Shown here in pieces: positions 1 through 8,521 of a stretch of 64,000 nucleotides of DNA. Below the pieces are notes generated by a model. That model ran no database searches and had not been told where the DNA came from. It saw only the letters and a list, made by a program, of their open reading frames with translations. The stretch covers positions 558,001 through 622,000 of the forward strand of contig NZ_JAKCFI010000003.1 in the NCBI RefSeq assembly GCF_021412625.1, in the 5' to 3' direction. The DNA is from Myxococcus stipitatus (GTDB lineage: Bacteria; Myxococcota; Myxococcia; Myxococcales; Myxococcaceae). The translations under genes and the position numbers were made by a program. The stretch's first letter is position 1. Every line of letters begins with the position of its first letter.

Positions 1-2
1 GG

Positions 3-140
3 CTGGTGCACGGCGAGGACTTCACGGGCGTGGCGGTGTGGCTGGTCCGGTGGAAGCTGGCGACCTTCAGGCCCGGCTACGAGGAGATGAACCGCGCGCT
101 GGCGGAGCGGGTGCGCGGGGTGGCGTCCTCCGCGGCCTGA
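3..140 (+). CDS. C-terminal fragment of an unidentified protein
   Basis: An open frame enters from the left edge and gives 45 residues before a TGA. The tail contains GEDFTGVAVWLVRWKL and ends in VRGVASSAA. The codons show the G/C-rich third positions of this genome, which supports real coding. Too little remains to name a family. The gene is followed by about 215 bases with no gene before the next start. Confidence 0.5.
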   Translation: MVHGEDFTGVAVWLVRWKLATFRPGYEEMNRALAERVRGVASSAA

Positions 141-357
141 GGTCGGCGCGGCGGGGAGGTGGGCGCGTGCGCCACCGGGGCGTGGGGTGTCGCAGGCGCG
201 GCGCCGTGCTCCGTCGCCTTTCTTGCAGTGAGCGTCGCGGGTCCGGGGCGCGGATATCGCCTGGACGACGGGGGGCGGGCTGGCGTGCGAGTCGCCAGTC
301 GCTTCCTCGCGCGACGTGACAATCCATAGCGGCCCGCTTCACGTGAACGAGGGCTGC

Positions 358-3354
358 ATGGACGTGGATGGACGACGTCGGCTTCGGGCTGGTGCCATGG
401 CGGTCTGCGTGGCCTGCGCGAGCCTGCTGGGGGCCCCCGCCTCCGGGGCGCAGGGGCCCGAGGCGGAGGAGGACCCTGGCGAGGTGTTGTCGGAGGAGCA
501 GCTCGAGCAGCTCCTCGACACGCCGACGGAGCAGCCCAGCGGCGCGGAGCTGTCCGCGGAGGTCTTCGGGCCGGAGCAGCTGGCGCCGTACTTCGCGGAG
601 GGTTCGCTGGCGGTGGCCCGGGCGGAGTTCAAGCGTGGACGCTACAAGCGCGCGAGGGCGCTGCTGGCGGCCGAGTCGCCCACGCCGCCGGTGCGCTTCC
701 TGCGCGCGTACGCCGCGCTCCTGGGGCGCGACTTCGCCGCCGCGGCGGAGGAGTTCACGGCGCTGGCGCCGGACTACGGGCCCTTGAAGGACCACTGTCT
801 GTTGCGAGCGGCGCAGGCCCACGAATCCCTGCGGCAGTGGGAGGCGGCGGAGGCGCGCTTTCGGGAGGTGGGGCCGGGCTCGCCGCTCTACGCGGAGGCG
901 CGCTTCAGCCTGGCGCGGGTGCTCAAGCGGCAGCGGGACATCACCGGGGCGCTGGCGGCGCTTCAGGAGCTCATCGACAGCCGGCAGGCGCGTGGGCCGG
1001 ACGCGGTGCGGATGAAGGCGCTGCTGGCCATCTGCGACCTGGCGCGCTCGCAGGGGCTGTACAACATCGAGCACAAGGCGCTGCTGGAGGTGTGGGCGAC
1101 GAGCCCCCTGTCCCGCGAGGCGCAGCGGGCGAAGCAGCGGCTCCAGGGGTTGGCGTTGCCGCTCAAGTGGAAGGTGCGGCGCGCGGAGGCGCTGGTGGAG
1201 CTGCACCGCAACGTGGCGGCGATGGAGTTGCTGGGGGGCGTGCTGCCACACGTCGACCTGCCGGACGAGCTGTCCTGTCGCGCGCGACTGGCGTATGGGC
1301 GCGCGCTGCGCAAGGAGCGGCAGCACCGCCGGGCCATCCAGCTGCTGACGCCGGTGGCCGAGCGCTGTGAGTCGCCGGAGTACCGTCCTCAGGCGCTCTA
1401 TGTGTTGGGGTATTCGCAGTCGGTGGTGGACCCGGAGGCGGCCATCACCACCTACGCGACGCTCGCGCGTGACTACCCCGCGCACGGGTATGCCGACGAC
1501 GCGCTCTTCTTCGAGGCGTGGTTGCTGCAGCGCACCGGGAGGCTGGACGAGGCGCTCGCGGCCTACGAGGAGACGGCGCGGCGCTACCCCACGGGGAACT
1601 TCGCCTCGGAGGCGTTGTTCCGGGCGTTCTGGCTGCACACGCGGCGCGCGGAGCCCGCGCGGGCGCTGGCCGCGCTGGAGGCGGTGGAGACGTTGCCGGC
1701 GGCGGCGCGCACGGACGAGGCCATCTGGCGCGCGCGCTACTGGAAGGCGCGCATGAAGGAGCCGGGGCTCTCGGCGTCCCCTCCGGACGCGGTGGCGATG
1801 GCGGGCATCCAGGCGGTGCGGACCTCGTCCAGCGAGGCCGTGAAGCCGGGGCGCGCGTCGCCGGCCTTGACGATGACCGGCATGGGCGGGAGCGGCTCGG
1901 GCATGGTCGCGCCGGACGAGGCCGCGTTGGCGGGCATCGTCGGGTGGAAGGGCGCGTCGGGAGGCTCCTCGAGGACAGGGCAGGGCGCGTCGGCGCCGGC
2001 TCGCTCCGTGCCGACGAATGTCATGGGGTCTGCTGGCTCCGTGCCGACGAACGTAACGGCGCACGCTGGCTCGGTGCCGATGAATGTCACGGGGCCCATT
2101 GGCTTCGTGCCGACGAGCGTCATGGCGCACGCTGCCTCCGTGCCGACGAGCGTCACGGGGCCCGCTGGCCTAGGTCAGACGAACGTTTCGGCCCCTGCTG
2201 GCGTCGGTCCGGCGAGTGTCACGGCGCCCGCTGGCGTCGGGCCCACGAGCATCACGGCGCGCACTGGCCTCGTGCCGACGAGCGTCACGGGCGCGGGCGC
2301 GGGTATGCCGGCGACCACGGCGGCTCCCGGGCCCATTCACCTCGGCGGCGACGCGAGCGCCCCTGTCTCGCCGTCGGGACTGAACCCACCGAGCGCCACC
2401 GTGCCCACCGCGGACACCTCCGCGCTGGACGACTACGAGCTGCTCGCGACGGAGCGGCCGGCCACCTGGTACGGCCTGCTCGCGCGCTCCCGGCTCGCGG
2501 TGCTGGCGCCGGAGCGGCTGGCGCGCGTGCGGCCTCCCCCGGAGCCGAGCACGCAGGACGCGCCGCCCGCGGAGGTCTGGCCGCTGCCCCCGGGTCGCCT
2601 GCGCGAGGATGCGCGGTTCGCCGCGGGCGTGGAGCTCCTGCGCCTGGGGCTGCCCGGCGCGGTGGAGGAGCTGCTCGCGGTGGACGCGCGCGGCCTGTCG
2701 GAGGCGCCCGCGCGGCTCCTGTACCAGACGGTGCTGCGCACGGGGCGCCAGCGGGCGGCGCGGCAGGTGGCGCGCACGTCGCTGCGCCAGGAGGTCCACG
2801 GCCCCCTCAACGCCGCCTCGCGCCCCGTCTGGGAGGCCACCTGGCCCCTGGCCTACCGCAAGGTCATCCAACGCTACGCGCGTGTCTCCCGGGTGGACCC
2901 GGACCTGATGCAGGGCCTCATCCGCGAGGAGAGCCGCTTCCGCCCGGAGGCCCGCTCCGCCACGGGCGCGCTCGGCCTCGCCCAGCTCATGCCCTCCACC
3001 GCCAGGCAGGTGGCGAGCGCCCTCAAGCTCGCGGAGGTGAGCGAGTCCTCCCTGCTCCAGCCCGCGCAGAACGTCCGCCTGGGCGCCGCGTACCTGGGGC
3101 AGCTGCTCGCGCGCTTCGGGGGCAACAAGGCCTTCGCGGTGGCCGCCTACAACGCCGGCCCGGGCGCGGTGGACCGCTGGCGCCAGGCGCTCCCGGAGGC
3201 GGAGCTCGACGAGTGGGTGGAGCACATCGCCTTCGACGAGACGCGCGAGTACGTCAAGCACGTCCTCGGCAGTTACGGCGCCTACAAGCTGCTCTACACC
3301 GGGGAGCCCGTGCTGCTGCACGGCGCGCGCGCCGGCGACACGGGCGGGCGCTGA
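358..3354 (+). CDS. Lytic murein transglycosylase with TPR-like superhelix (Slt family)
   Basis: A 998-residue exported protein. The ATG at 358 is chosen because GAGGG lies about 5 bases upstream and it gives a signal peptide (RAGAMAVCVACASLLGAPAS). Residues about 80-490 are alpha-helical TPR-like repeats. Residues 550-648 are a low-complexity 11-residue repeat. The C-terminus (about 835-960) is an SLT domain: IREESRF carries the expected catalytic glutamate (E858), followed by ATGALGLAQLMPSTA and AVAAYNAGPGAV. The family cleaves the MurNAc-GlcNAc bond of peptidoglycan and leaves 1,6-anhydroMurNAc. E. coli Slt70 is about 620 residues, so this one is unusually long because of the repeat and linker insertion. 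Confidence 0.9.
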   Translation: MDVDGRRRLRAGAMAVCVACASLLGAPASGAQGPEAEEDPGEVLSEEQLEQLLDTPTEQPSGAELSAEVFGPEQLAPYFAEGSLAVARAEFKRGRYKRARALLAAESPTPPVRFLRAYAALLGRDFAAAAEEFTALAPDYGPLKDHCLLRAAQAHESLRQWEAAEARFREVGPGSPLYAEARFSLARVLKRQRDITGALAALQELIDSRQARGPDAVRMKALLAICDLARSQGLYNIEHKALLEVWATSPLSREAQRAKQRLQGLALPLKWKVRRAEALVELHRNVAAMELLGGVLPHVDLPDELSCRARLAYGRALRKERQHRRAIQLLTPVAERCESPEYRPQALYVLGYSQSVVDPEAAITTYATLARDYPAHGYADDALFFEAWLLQRTGRLDEALAAYEETARRYPTGNFASEALFRAFWLHTRRAEPARALAALEAVETLPAAARTDEAIWRARYWKARMKEPGLSASPPDAVAMAGIQAVRTSSSEAVKPGRASPALTMTGMGGSGSGMVAPDEAALAGIVGWKGASGGSSRTGQGASAPARSVPTNVMGSAGSVPTNVTAHAGSVPMNVTGPIGFVPTSVMAHAASVPTSVTGPAGLGQTNVSAPAGVGPASVTAPAGVGPTSITARTGLVPTSVTGAGAGMPATTAAPGPIHLGGDASAPVSPSGLNPPSATVPTADTSALDDYELLATERPATWYGLLARSRLAVLAPERLARVRPPPEPSTQDAPPAEVWPLPPGRLREDARFAAGVELLRLGLPGAVEELLAVDARGLSEAPARLLYQTVLRTGRQRAARQVARTSLRQEVHGPLNAASRPVWEATWPLAYRKVIQRYARVSRVDPDLMQGLIREESRFRPEARSATGALGLAQLMPSTARQVASALKLAEVSESSLLQPAQNVRLGAAYLGQLLARFGGNKAFAVAAYNAGPGAVDRWRQALPEAELDEWVEHIAFDETREYVKHVLGSYGAYKLLYTGEPVLLHGARAGDTGGR
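2005..2301 (+). repeat. 33-bp tandem repeat, nine units, inside the transglycosylase gene
   Basis: Nine consecutive 33-base units, in frame, encode 11-residue repeats such as SVPTNVMGSAG, SVPTNVTAHAG, FVPTSVMAHAA and LVPTSVTGAGA. The consensus is roughly (S/F/L/V)(V/G)PT(N/S)VT(G/A)xAG. Units diverge in bases more than in residue class. The segment links the TPR-like part to the SLT domain. Confidence 0.92.
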
Positions 3355-3422
3355 CGCCCCGGCGCTCGCGAGGAGCGCGTCCCCTCCAGCGAGGGAGGAA
3401 CGCGCCCCGCGCGCCGGACGGC

Positions 3423-4172
3423 CTAGAAGTTCAGGCCGCCGTCCACGTCGATGGTGCGGCCGTTGAAGTAGTCGCACTCGAGGATGAACTTCACCGCCAG
3501 CCAGATGTCCTCCGGCACGCCGATGCGGCCCACCGGAATCGCGGACACCAGCGCGTCGCGGGCCTTCTGGTTCATGCCCTGCGTCATCGGCGTTTCGATC
3601 ATCCCCGGGGCCACCGCGCCCACCCGGATGCCGAAGGGACCGAACTCGCGCGACCACGTCACCGTGTTCGCCGCCAGCGCCGCCTTCGCGGACACGTAGT
3701 TGGACTGGCCACGGTTGCCGTGCCGGGCGATGGACGACATGTTGACGATGACGCCGCCGCCCGTCTGGTTCGTCTCCACGTACTTGGTCACCACCTCGCG
3801 CACCATCAGCGTGGCGCCCGTGAGGTTGACGCCGATGACGGCGTTCCAGTCCGCGGTGGACAGCTTCTTCACCTGGCCCGTCGTCTTGTCCTTCTTCACC
3901 AGCAGCGCGTCGCGCAGGATGCCCGCGTTGTTGATGAGGCCGTTGAGGCCGCCCATGGCCCCGTGCGCCCAGCTCACGAACGAGGTGATGTCCTCCTCGG
4001 AGGACACGTCCAGCTTGCGGCGGTGGATGCCCGCGGGCAGCGCGGCGAGCTTGTCCTCCGCCACGTCGCCCACCGCCACCTGCGCGCCAGCCTCGTGCAG
4101 GCGCTGCGCGAAGTGGGCGCCCATGCCCTGCGCGCCGCCCGTCACAATCACCTTCAGGTCCTTGAGCTGCAT
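3423..4172 (-). CDS. Short-chain dehydrogenase/reductase (FabG-like)
   Basis: 249 residues, the usual classical SDR length. The Rossmann motif TGGAQGMG is at 11-18, NNAG at 81-84, and the catalytic set is S147, Y159 and K163 (YVSAK). It ends NGRTIDVDGGLNF, typical of FabG/3-hydroxyacyl reductases. The family reduces keto groups or oxidises hydroxyls with NAD(P)H; a 3-oxoacyl or 3-hydroxyacyl-CoA substrate is likely but not shown. It is monocistronic. A 24-bp sequence about 113-136 bases upstream of its start also spans the start of a TetR gene at 10.27 kb, which suggests shared control. Confidence 0.88.
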   Translation of the reverse strand: MQLKDLKVIVTGGAQGMGAHFAQRLHEAGAQVAVGDVAEDKLAALPAGIHRRKLDVSSEEDITSFVSWAHGAMGGLNGLINNAGILRDALLVKKDKTTGQVKKLSTADWNAVIGVNLTGATLMVREVVTKYVETNQTGGGVIVNMSSIARHGNRGQSNYVSAKAALAANTVTWSREFGPFGIRVGAVAPGMIETPMTQGMNQKARDALVSAIPVGRIGVPEDIWLAVKFILECDYFNGRTIDVDGGLNF

Positions 4173-4284
4173 CGTGTCTCACTCCGGGGGTTGGGGCGAC
4201 CCGGGGCCTCGCGAGGGCCCGCGCCGCCAGAAACGTGCCGGCAGGCTACGCAACCCGGCCCCCCATGGCCAGCGACACCGAAGT

Positions 4285-4308
4285 TGAAACATGAATCGGC
4301 CTTCAACT
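4285..4308. promoter_or_regulatory. Candidate TetR-type operator upstream of the SDR gene
   Basis: 24 bases identical to positions 10260-10283. Here the arms AGTTGAA (4282-4288) and TTCAACT (4302-4308) form a perfect 7-bp inverted repeat. The identity is seen directly; operator function is inferred from the second copy lying on a TetR start codon. Confidence 0.6.
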
Positions 4309-4318
4309 CCGTGAAAGC

Positions 4319-4351
4319 AAAAGCGCCGCGTCGAGGTCTTCGACGCGGCGC
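4319..4351 (-). terminator. Intrinsic terminator of the aminotransferase operon
   Basis: A perfect 12-bp stem, GCGCCGCGTCGA (4323-4334) and its complement (4340-4351), with a 5-base loop. Read on the minus strand it is followed by TTTTGCTTT. It lies just past the stop of the aminotransferase gene (4391) and separates that unit from the SDR promoter region. Confidence 0.8.
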
Positions 4352-4390
4352 GGCAACTCCAGCGGGCCGGGCTCCCCCGTCGGGGATGGG

Positions 4391-5608
4391 CTACATCGCG
4401 GAGGCGATGACGCCGCCCAGCCGGCGCATGCCCTCGACGATGAGGTCGGGCGGGCGGTTGGAGTAGTTGAGGCGGATGAACTCCGAACGCGGGTTGCTGG
4501 CGAAGAAGGGGCTGCCCGGAACGAAGGCGACCTTCTGTTCGATGGCCTTGGGCAGCAGCGCCTCGCCGCTCAGGCCCGCGGGCAGCTGGGCCCACAGGAA
4601 CATGCCGCCGTCCGGGTGGGTCCACCGGGTGCCCTGGGGCATGTGGACCTTCAGCGCGTCGAGCATGGCGTTGGCGCGCTCGCCGTAGACGGGCGTCAGG
4701 GCCTCCAGGTGCTTGTAGTAGTCGAAGCTCCCCAGCAGCTTCACCACGGCGCGCTGGGCGACGGTGGCGGTGTGCAGGTCCGTGGACTGCTTGGCGATGG
4801 TGAGGCTGCGCACGAAGTCCCTGGGCCCGGCCACCCAGCCGATGCGCAGGCCCGGGGCCAGCGTCTTGGAGAAGGTGCCCAGCGACACGACGACGCCCTG
4901 CTCCTCGAAGGCGGCCAGCGACGGCAGGTGCTCGCCTCGGAAGCGCAGCTCGCCGTACGGGTCGTCCTCCAGGATGAGGAAGCGGTGCTGCTGCGCCAGC
5001 CGCACCATCTGCTTGCGGCGCTCCAGCGACAGCGTGGTGCCCTTGGGGTTCTGGAAGTTGGCGACGACGTAGAGCAGCTTGGGCTTGTGCGTCGCCAGCA
5101 CGCGCTCGAGGTCGTCGATGCGCATGCCCTCGTCGTCGCTCTCCACCGTGGCGAAGCGCGCCTCGTAGCCGCCGAACGTCTGCAGCGCGGCCAGGTAGCT
5201 GGGGCTCTCCACGACGACCAGGTCACCGGGGTCCAGCAGCACCTTGGCCACCAGGTCGATTCCCTGCTGCGAACCGTTGGTGATGAGCACCTGGTCCGCG
5301 TTGCACGCGCGGCCCTTCCGGCCCAGGTGGGACGCAATCCACTCGCGCAGGGGGGCGTAGCCCTCCGTGGTGCTGTACTGGAGCGCGGCGCGGCCGTCCG
5401 CGGAGAGCACCTGGGCGTGCGCGTCCGCGATGGCCTCCAGCGGGAACAGCTCCGGCGCGGGCAGGCCACCCGCGAAGGAGAGGATGTCGGGCCGCTCGGC
5501 CACCTTGAGGATTTCGCGCACCGCCGACGTCTTGATGCGCGACATGCGTTGGGCGAGTCGCCAGACCGGCGGGGGGGGCAGCGGGGCGCTCATGGCGTCA
5601 GCGCTCAT
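4391..5608 (-). CDS. PLP-dependent aminotransferase, class I/II (2-aminoadipate/aromatic type)
   Basis: 405 residues with fold-type I features: FQNPKG near 185-190, EDDPYG near 214-219, and the PLP lysine K248 in GTFSKTLAPGLRIGW. The N-terminus (SFAGGLPAPELFP, LQYSTTEGYAPLREWI) is characteristic of LysN/2-aminoadipate and related multi-substrate aminotransferases. It transfers an amino group between an amino acid and 2-oxoglutarate; the true substrate is not settled. It starts three bases after the stop of an Lrp/AsnC regulator, so the two form an operon and the regulator probably senses a substrate or product. A second ATG at 5593 is possible. Confidence 0.88.
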   Translation of the reverse strand: MSADAMSAPLPPPPVWRLAQRMSRIKTSAVREILKVAERPDILSFAGGLPAPELFPLEAIADAHAQVLSADGRAALQYSTTEGYAPLREWIASHLGRKGRACNADQVLITNGSQQGIDLVAKVLLDPGDLVVVESPSYLAALQTFGGYEARFATVESDDEGMRIDDLERVLATHKPKLLYVVANFQNPKGTTLSLERRKQMVRLAQQHRFLILEDDPYGELRFRGEHLPSLAAFEEQGVVVSLGTFSKTLAPGLRIGWVAGPRDFVRSLTIAKQSTDLHTATVAQRAVVKLLGSFDYYKHLEALTPVYGERANAMLDALKVHMPQGTRWTHPDGGMFLWAQLPAGLSGEALLPKAIEQKVAFVPGSPFFASNPRSEFIRLNYSNRPPDLIVEGMRRLGGVIASAM

Positions 5609-5611
5609 CTT

Positions 5612-6088
5612 TCACTCTCCTTTGGCGAGCTCGGGAGGCACGCGGATGTGCGTGTCCTCCTTGATGGACGACAGGACAATCGTGGTCTGCGTGCGGGTGA
5701 CGCCGGCGATGGTGCGCAGCGTCTCCACGAGGAGCGAATCGAGCGTCCGCGTGTTGGCCGTCTTGACCTTGAGGATGTACGAGTCCTGCCCGGCGACGCG
5801 GTGGCACTCCAGCACGTCCGGCAGCGCGAGGACCTTCTTGGCGAAGCCCTCGAAGTACTTCGGATGCTCGATGTTCACGCCGATGAAGGCGGTGATGTCC
5901 TTGCCCAGCTTCGTCGCGTCCACCCGCGCCGCGTAGCCGGTGATGACGTCCCGCTCCTCCAGCTTCCGGATGCGCTCGGCCACCGCGGGCTGTGACAGCC
6001 CCACCGCCCGTGACAGCTCCAGCTGCGTCGCGCGACCGTCGCGCTGCAGCAGGTCCAACAGGCGGTAGTCGAGTTCATCCATGGGCAT
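5612..6088 (-). CDS. Lrp/AsnC family transcriptional regulator
   Basis: 158 residues, standard for the family. It has an N-terminal winged helix-turn-helix (LDYRLLDLLQRDGRATQLEL, then LSQPAVAERIRKLEERDVI) and a C-terminal RAM ligand-binding domain with the usual GQDSYILKVKT stretch. It is the first gene of an operon with an aminotransferase, the common arrangement in which the regulator controls an amino acid gene. The start is ATG at 6088 or 6082. The promoter immediately upstream carries a palindrome, consistent with autoregulation. Confidence 0.92.
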   Translation of the reverse strand: MPMDELDYRLLDLLQRDGRATQLELSRAVGLSQPAVAERIRKLEERDVITGYAARVDATKLGKDITAFIGVNIEHPKYFEGFAKKVLALPDVLECHRVAGQDSYILKVKTANTRTLDSLLVETLRTIAGVTRTQTTIVLSSIKEDTHIRVPPELAKGE

Positions 6089-6107
6089 GGGAGGGATGGA
6101 CCTTACT

Positions 6108-6126
6108 TTTATAGGTGCAACTGCAC
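6108..6126 (-). promoter_or_regulatory. Minus-strand -10 box with adjacent palindrome (candidate Lrp/AsnC operator)
   Basis: On the minus strand TATAAA (6113-6108) is a good -10 hexamer about 20 bases before the regulator's ATG. The palindrome GTGCA-N2-TGCAC (6115-6126) sits in the spacer just upstream of it. A site there would block RNA polymerase. No convincing -35 box is seen. The surrounding 6100-6170 is clearly more AT-rich than the rest. Confidence 0.5.
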
Positions 6127-6447
6127 ATGGACAGCTAAATTAAATTTGGCATGCAAAATAGGCAAGTCCGCCGAAATGGCAAGTCCGAATGCGGGTGGGA
6201 GGCGGAGGAAGCGGTGCCTGGCCCACGGACAGTCGGGGTCCCACGGGCTCGATTGCACGCGTGGTGCCGGCGAGCGGCGCGCGGGAGCGGGGCGGGGAGG
6301 GGAAGCGCGTGCGTCACCCTGGGCGGGGAGGTCTCCACGCGGAGCAGGCCCGGACACCTGGGGCCAGCGCGTCACGGTGGCCGGCGTCGGGGCCTCGGCG
6401 CTCGACGAGGCGCCCTCGGGAGAGGGGCGCCCCGCGAGCACTTCACG
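6127..6447. other. Intergenic, no gene recognised
   Basis: About 320 bases between the regulator promoter and a small lipoprotein gene. Several frames stay open, but none has a ribosome site, a known domain or consistent codon use. The AT-rich 6127-6170 part is promoter-like; the rest is featureless GC-rich sequence. Confidence 0.5.
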
Positions 6448-6717
6448 TCACTTCAGTCCGTAGTAGTCACAGACCCACTTGTTGAACGGCGTGTTCTGGC
6501 AGTAGCAGCCGCCTTCGGCGCCATCGTTCCAGGTGCAGCCGATCTCCAGGGTGCCAGGACGGCAGAACGTGCCGATGAGGGCCTCACAGGAACCGGCCAG
6601 CTCGGCGCGGGACTCCCCGGTGCTCTCGGTGCCTTCCGCCAACGTTTCGTTCGTGGGCTCGACGCCGCCACAGGCCGTGAGTCCGAGGGTCAATGCCAGG
6701 GCCAGGACTGCTCGCAT
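6448..6717 (-). CDS. Small cysteine-rich lipoprotein
   Basis: 89 residues from the ATG at 6717, chosen for a strong GGAGG site 7 bases upstream. A signal peptide ends in a lipobox (LGLTACGG), so it should be lipidated. The mature part has five further cysteines (GSCEALIGTFCRPGTLEIGC, then CYCQN, then WVCDYYG), suggesting a disulfide-bonded exported domain. No family recognised. It resembles in style the many small lipoproteins of myxobacteria. Confidence 0.75.
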   Translation of the reverse strand: MRAVLALALTLGLTACGGVEPTNETLAEGTESTGESRAELAGSCEALIGTFCRPGTLEIGCTWNDGAEGGCYCQNTPFNKWVCDYYGLK

Positions 6718-6876
6718 GTAGACCTCCACGAGATGCGTGTGAAACCGGAAAAACATGGAGATGCTACGCGGAGTGAACGGTTCCCGTCAGCAGGGCGCGC
6801 GGGGCGTCTCGTCCAGGGTGGCGCGCCCTGGGACGGTTGGGGAAGGTGAGGCGGGTTCCGGCGCGGCGGTGGGCCG

Positions 6877-7395
6877 TCAGAACGGGGCGCCCTGGGTCTG
6901 GACGTCCAGGGACTGGCTGTTGATGGAGGTGACGAGCCGGCGGATGACCTCGTCCCGCTGGGTGGGCGTCATGTCGACGAGGGCGCGCCGGAAGGCGAGG
7001 GCGTCCTCGGTCGTCCAGCGGCGAGCGCGCACGGCGTCGTCGAGCAGCTGGCGGGCCTGTTGGTGCGCGCGCGTGGCTTGCGGCGTGGGCTCGGCCGGAG
7101 CGGGGGCCGGAGTGGGAGCGGGCCTGGCCGTGACGCTCGCGCGCGCCAGCTCCTCCCGGAGCACCTGGGCCAGCTCGGCGCTCAGGCGGGTGGTGTCCAC
7201 CGTGGGGGCCGTGGCGGGGTCGGGCCGCGCCGTCACGGGGTCCCGGGTCGCGAGGGTGTCGAGGCGGGAGCGCACCTGCTCGAGCTCACGCAGCACGGCG
7301 TCGTCCCTCAGCGAGCCCGTCTGCCGGCCGGCGAGGAAGCTCGACACCCCCACCAGGACGAGCGTCGCGGCGAACCACTTCCCGTTCATGGACAC
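6877..7395 (-). CDS. Membrane-anchored coiled-coil protein, function unknown
   Basis: 172 residues. One N-terminal hydrophobic segment (WFAATLVLVGVSSFLAG) is followed by a predicted coiled coil (LRELEQVRSRLDTLA), a proline/alanine linker near 95-110, and a helical C-terminus (DALAFRRALVDMTPTQRDEVIRRLVTSIN). A GTG start at 7395 is preferred because GGAG lies 6 bases upstream; ATG at 7389 is the alternative. It is probably a bitopic envelope protein. Function not recognised. Confidence 0.7.
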   Translation of the reverse strand: MSMNGKWFAATLVLVGVSSFLAGRQTGSLRDDAVLRELEQVRSRLDTLATRDPVTARPDPATAPTVDTTRLSAELAQVLREELARASVTARPAPTPAPAPAEPTPQATRAHQQARQLLDDAVRARRWTTEDALAFRRALVDMTPTQRDEVIRRLVTSINSQSLDVQTQGAPF

Positions 7396-7458
7396 GCGGG
7401 ACTCCTTCTTCCGGATGCGGAGGGCATGACGCGCATGCCCCCCGGCCCGACGGGGACG

Positions 7459-7851
7459 TCAGGGCTGCTTGGGTTCGAATCCCGAGGACTGCATCACGGT
7501 CAGGCTGGTGCAGTTCCCCTCCCCATCGAGGGTGAACATGACGTACGAGTCGCCGTTGATGGCGCGCGCGGTCTCGATGATGAGCGGATTCAGGGAGGTG
7601 CAGATGACGCTCTGCCCGGTGCTCGACCTCGCGGAACAGCTGACGATGGAGTAGTTCGAGTCGAAGCTGGAGATCGCACAGCTGATGACCTGGAGTGAGT
7701 CGGTGCTGTTCCGGGCGGTGCTCAGCGTGCCATAGGCACGCCAGTTGTCCTCGACGACGACCTGACGCGAGTCTCCCCTGACGCCGGCCCACGCGCTCAG
7801 CCCGACGAGTGTGCAAGCCAATCCCAGCACGATTCGATTGTGAGGCTTCAT
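7459..7851 (-). CDS. Small exported four-cysteine protein, tandem paralogue 1
   Basis: 130 residues from ATG 7851, which has GGAGAGGGG upstream. The signal peptide ends near LSAWAG. The mature domain has four cysteines in the order ISC, VSC, ICTS and GNC, and ends SLTVMQSSGFEPKQP. The same pattern occurs in the next two genes upstream, so the three form one family produced by duplication. No known domain recognised. All three lie on the minus strand with gaps of 127-141 bases and may be transcribed separately. Confidence 0.75.
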   Translation of the reverse strand: MKPHNRIVLGLACTLVGLSAWAGVRGDSRQVVVEDNWRAYGTLSTARNSTDSLQVISCAISSFDSNYSIVSCSARSSTGQSVICTSLNPLIIETARAINGDSYVMFTLDGEGNCTSLTVMQSSGFEPKQP

Positions 7852-7978
7852 GGAACCCCTCTCCTGGCGATGGAATGCCTGCCAGGAGCGGGAGCATGCG
7901 GGGTCGACAGGAAATGACAAGAAAGACGCCTGTCGTTCGTGTCTGGGATTCGCCGCGCCGGATGCGGATGCGAGCGCG

Positions 7979-8380
7979 TCAGGGTGTCCGGGGGGCGTAC
8001 CGCGACGAGTTCGTCACGCGCAGCTCCACGCAGCTGCCTTGCGCGTCCCAACTGAAGAGCAGATAGGCGTCGCTCGGGATGTGGCGGGCGGCCTCCAGCA
8101 TCCGCTCGTCGTTGGAGGTGCAGCTGCCCGTCCTCCCGGCGGCGTCCACGGCCATGCACAGCAGCTGTGGCGCGAGCGTCGGAGCCGAGAACGTATGAAT
8201 CTCACAGCCGATGTACTGCACCGCGTCGGCGCTGGCTCGCGCGGAGCCCAGCGCGCCCACGGCCAGGCGGTCCGTGACGCTGACGAAGACCGGGCGGTCG
8301 TCCTTCTGTCCCGCCCAGGCGCTCGTGCCCGCGAGCGCGACGGTGGCCAGCCCCGCGAGGACTCCCTTGTGGACCTTCAT
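7979..8380 (-). CDS. Small exported four-cysteine protein, tandem paralogue 2
   Basis: 133 residues from ATG 8380, with AGGGGAG upstream. The signal peptide is VLAGLATVALAGTSAWAG. Conserved positions match the neighbours: YIGCEIHTF, LLC, SCTS, then DAYLLFSWDAQGSCVELRV and a tail SSRYAPRTP. Similarity to paralogues 1 and 3 is seen by direct comparison. Export to the periplasm or outside is inferred from the signal peptide. Function unknown. Confidence 0.75.
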   Translation of the reverse strand: MKVHKGVLAGLATVALAGTSAWAGQKDDRPVFVSVTDRLAVGALGSARASADAVQYIGCEIHTFSAPTLAPQLLCMAVDAAGRTGSCTSNDERMLEAARHIPSDAYLLFSWDAQGSCVELRVTNSSRYAPRTP

Positions 8381-8521
8381 GGTGTCTCCCCTTTGTCGCG
8401 GGTGACGGAGTGCCACCCACGGGCCTGGAGCCTGAGCGCTCCGCCCGGTGGGATTCAAAGACGACGAAGGAGACATTCGTGCAATTTTGAATCTGCTGTA
8501 GACGAGCTACAGGGGCACGAC

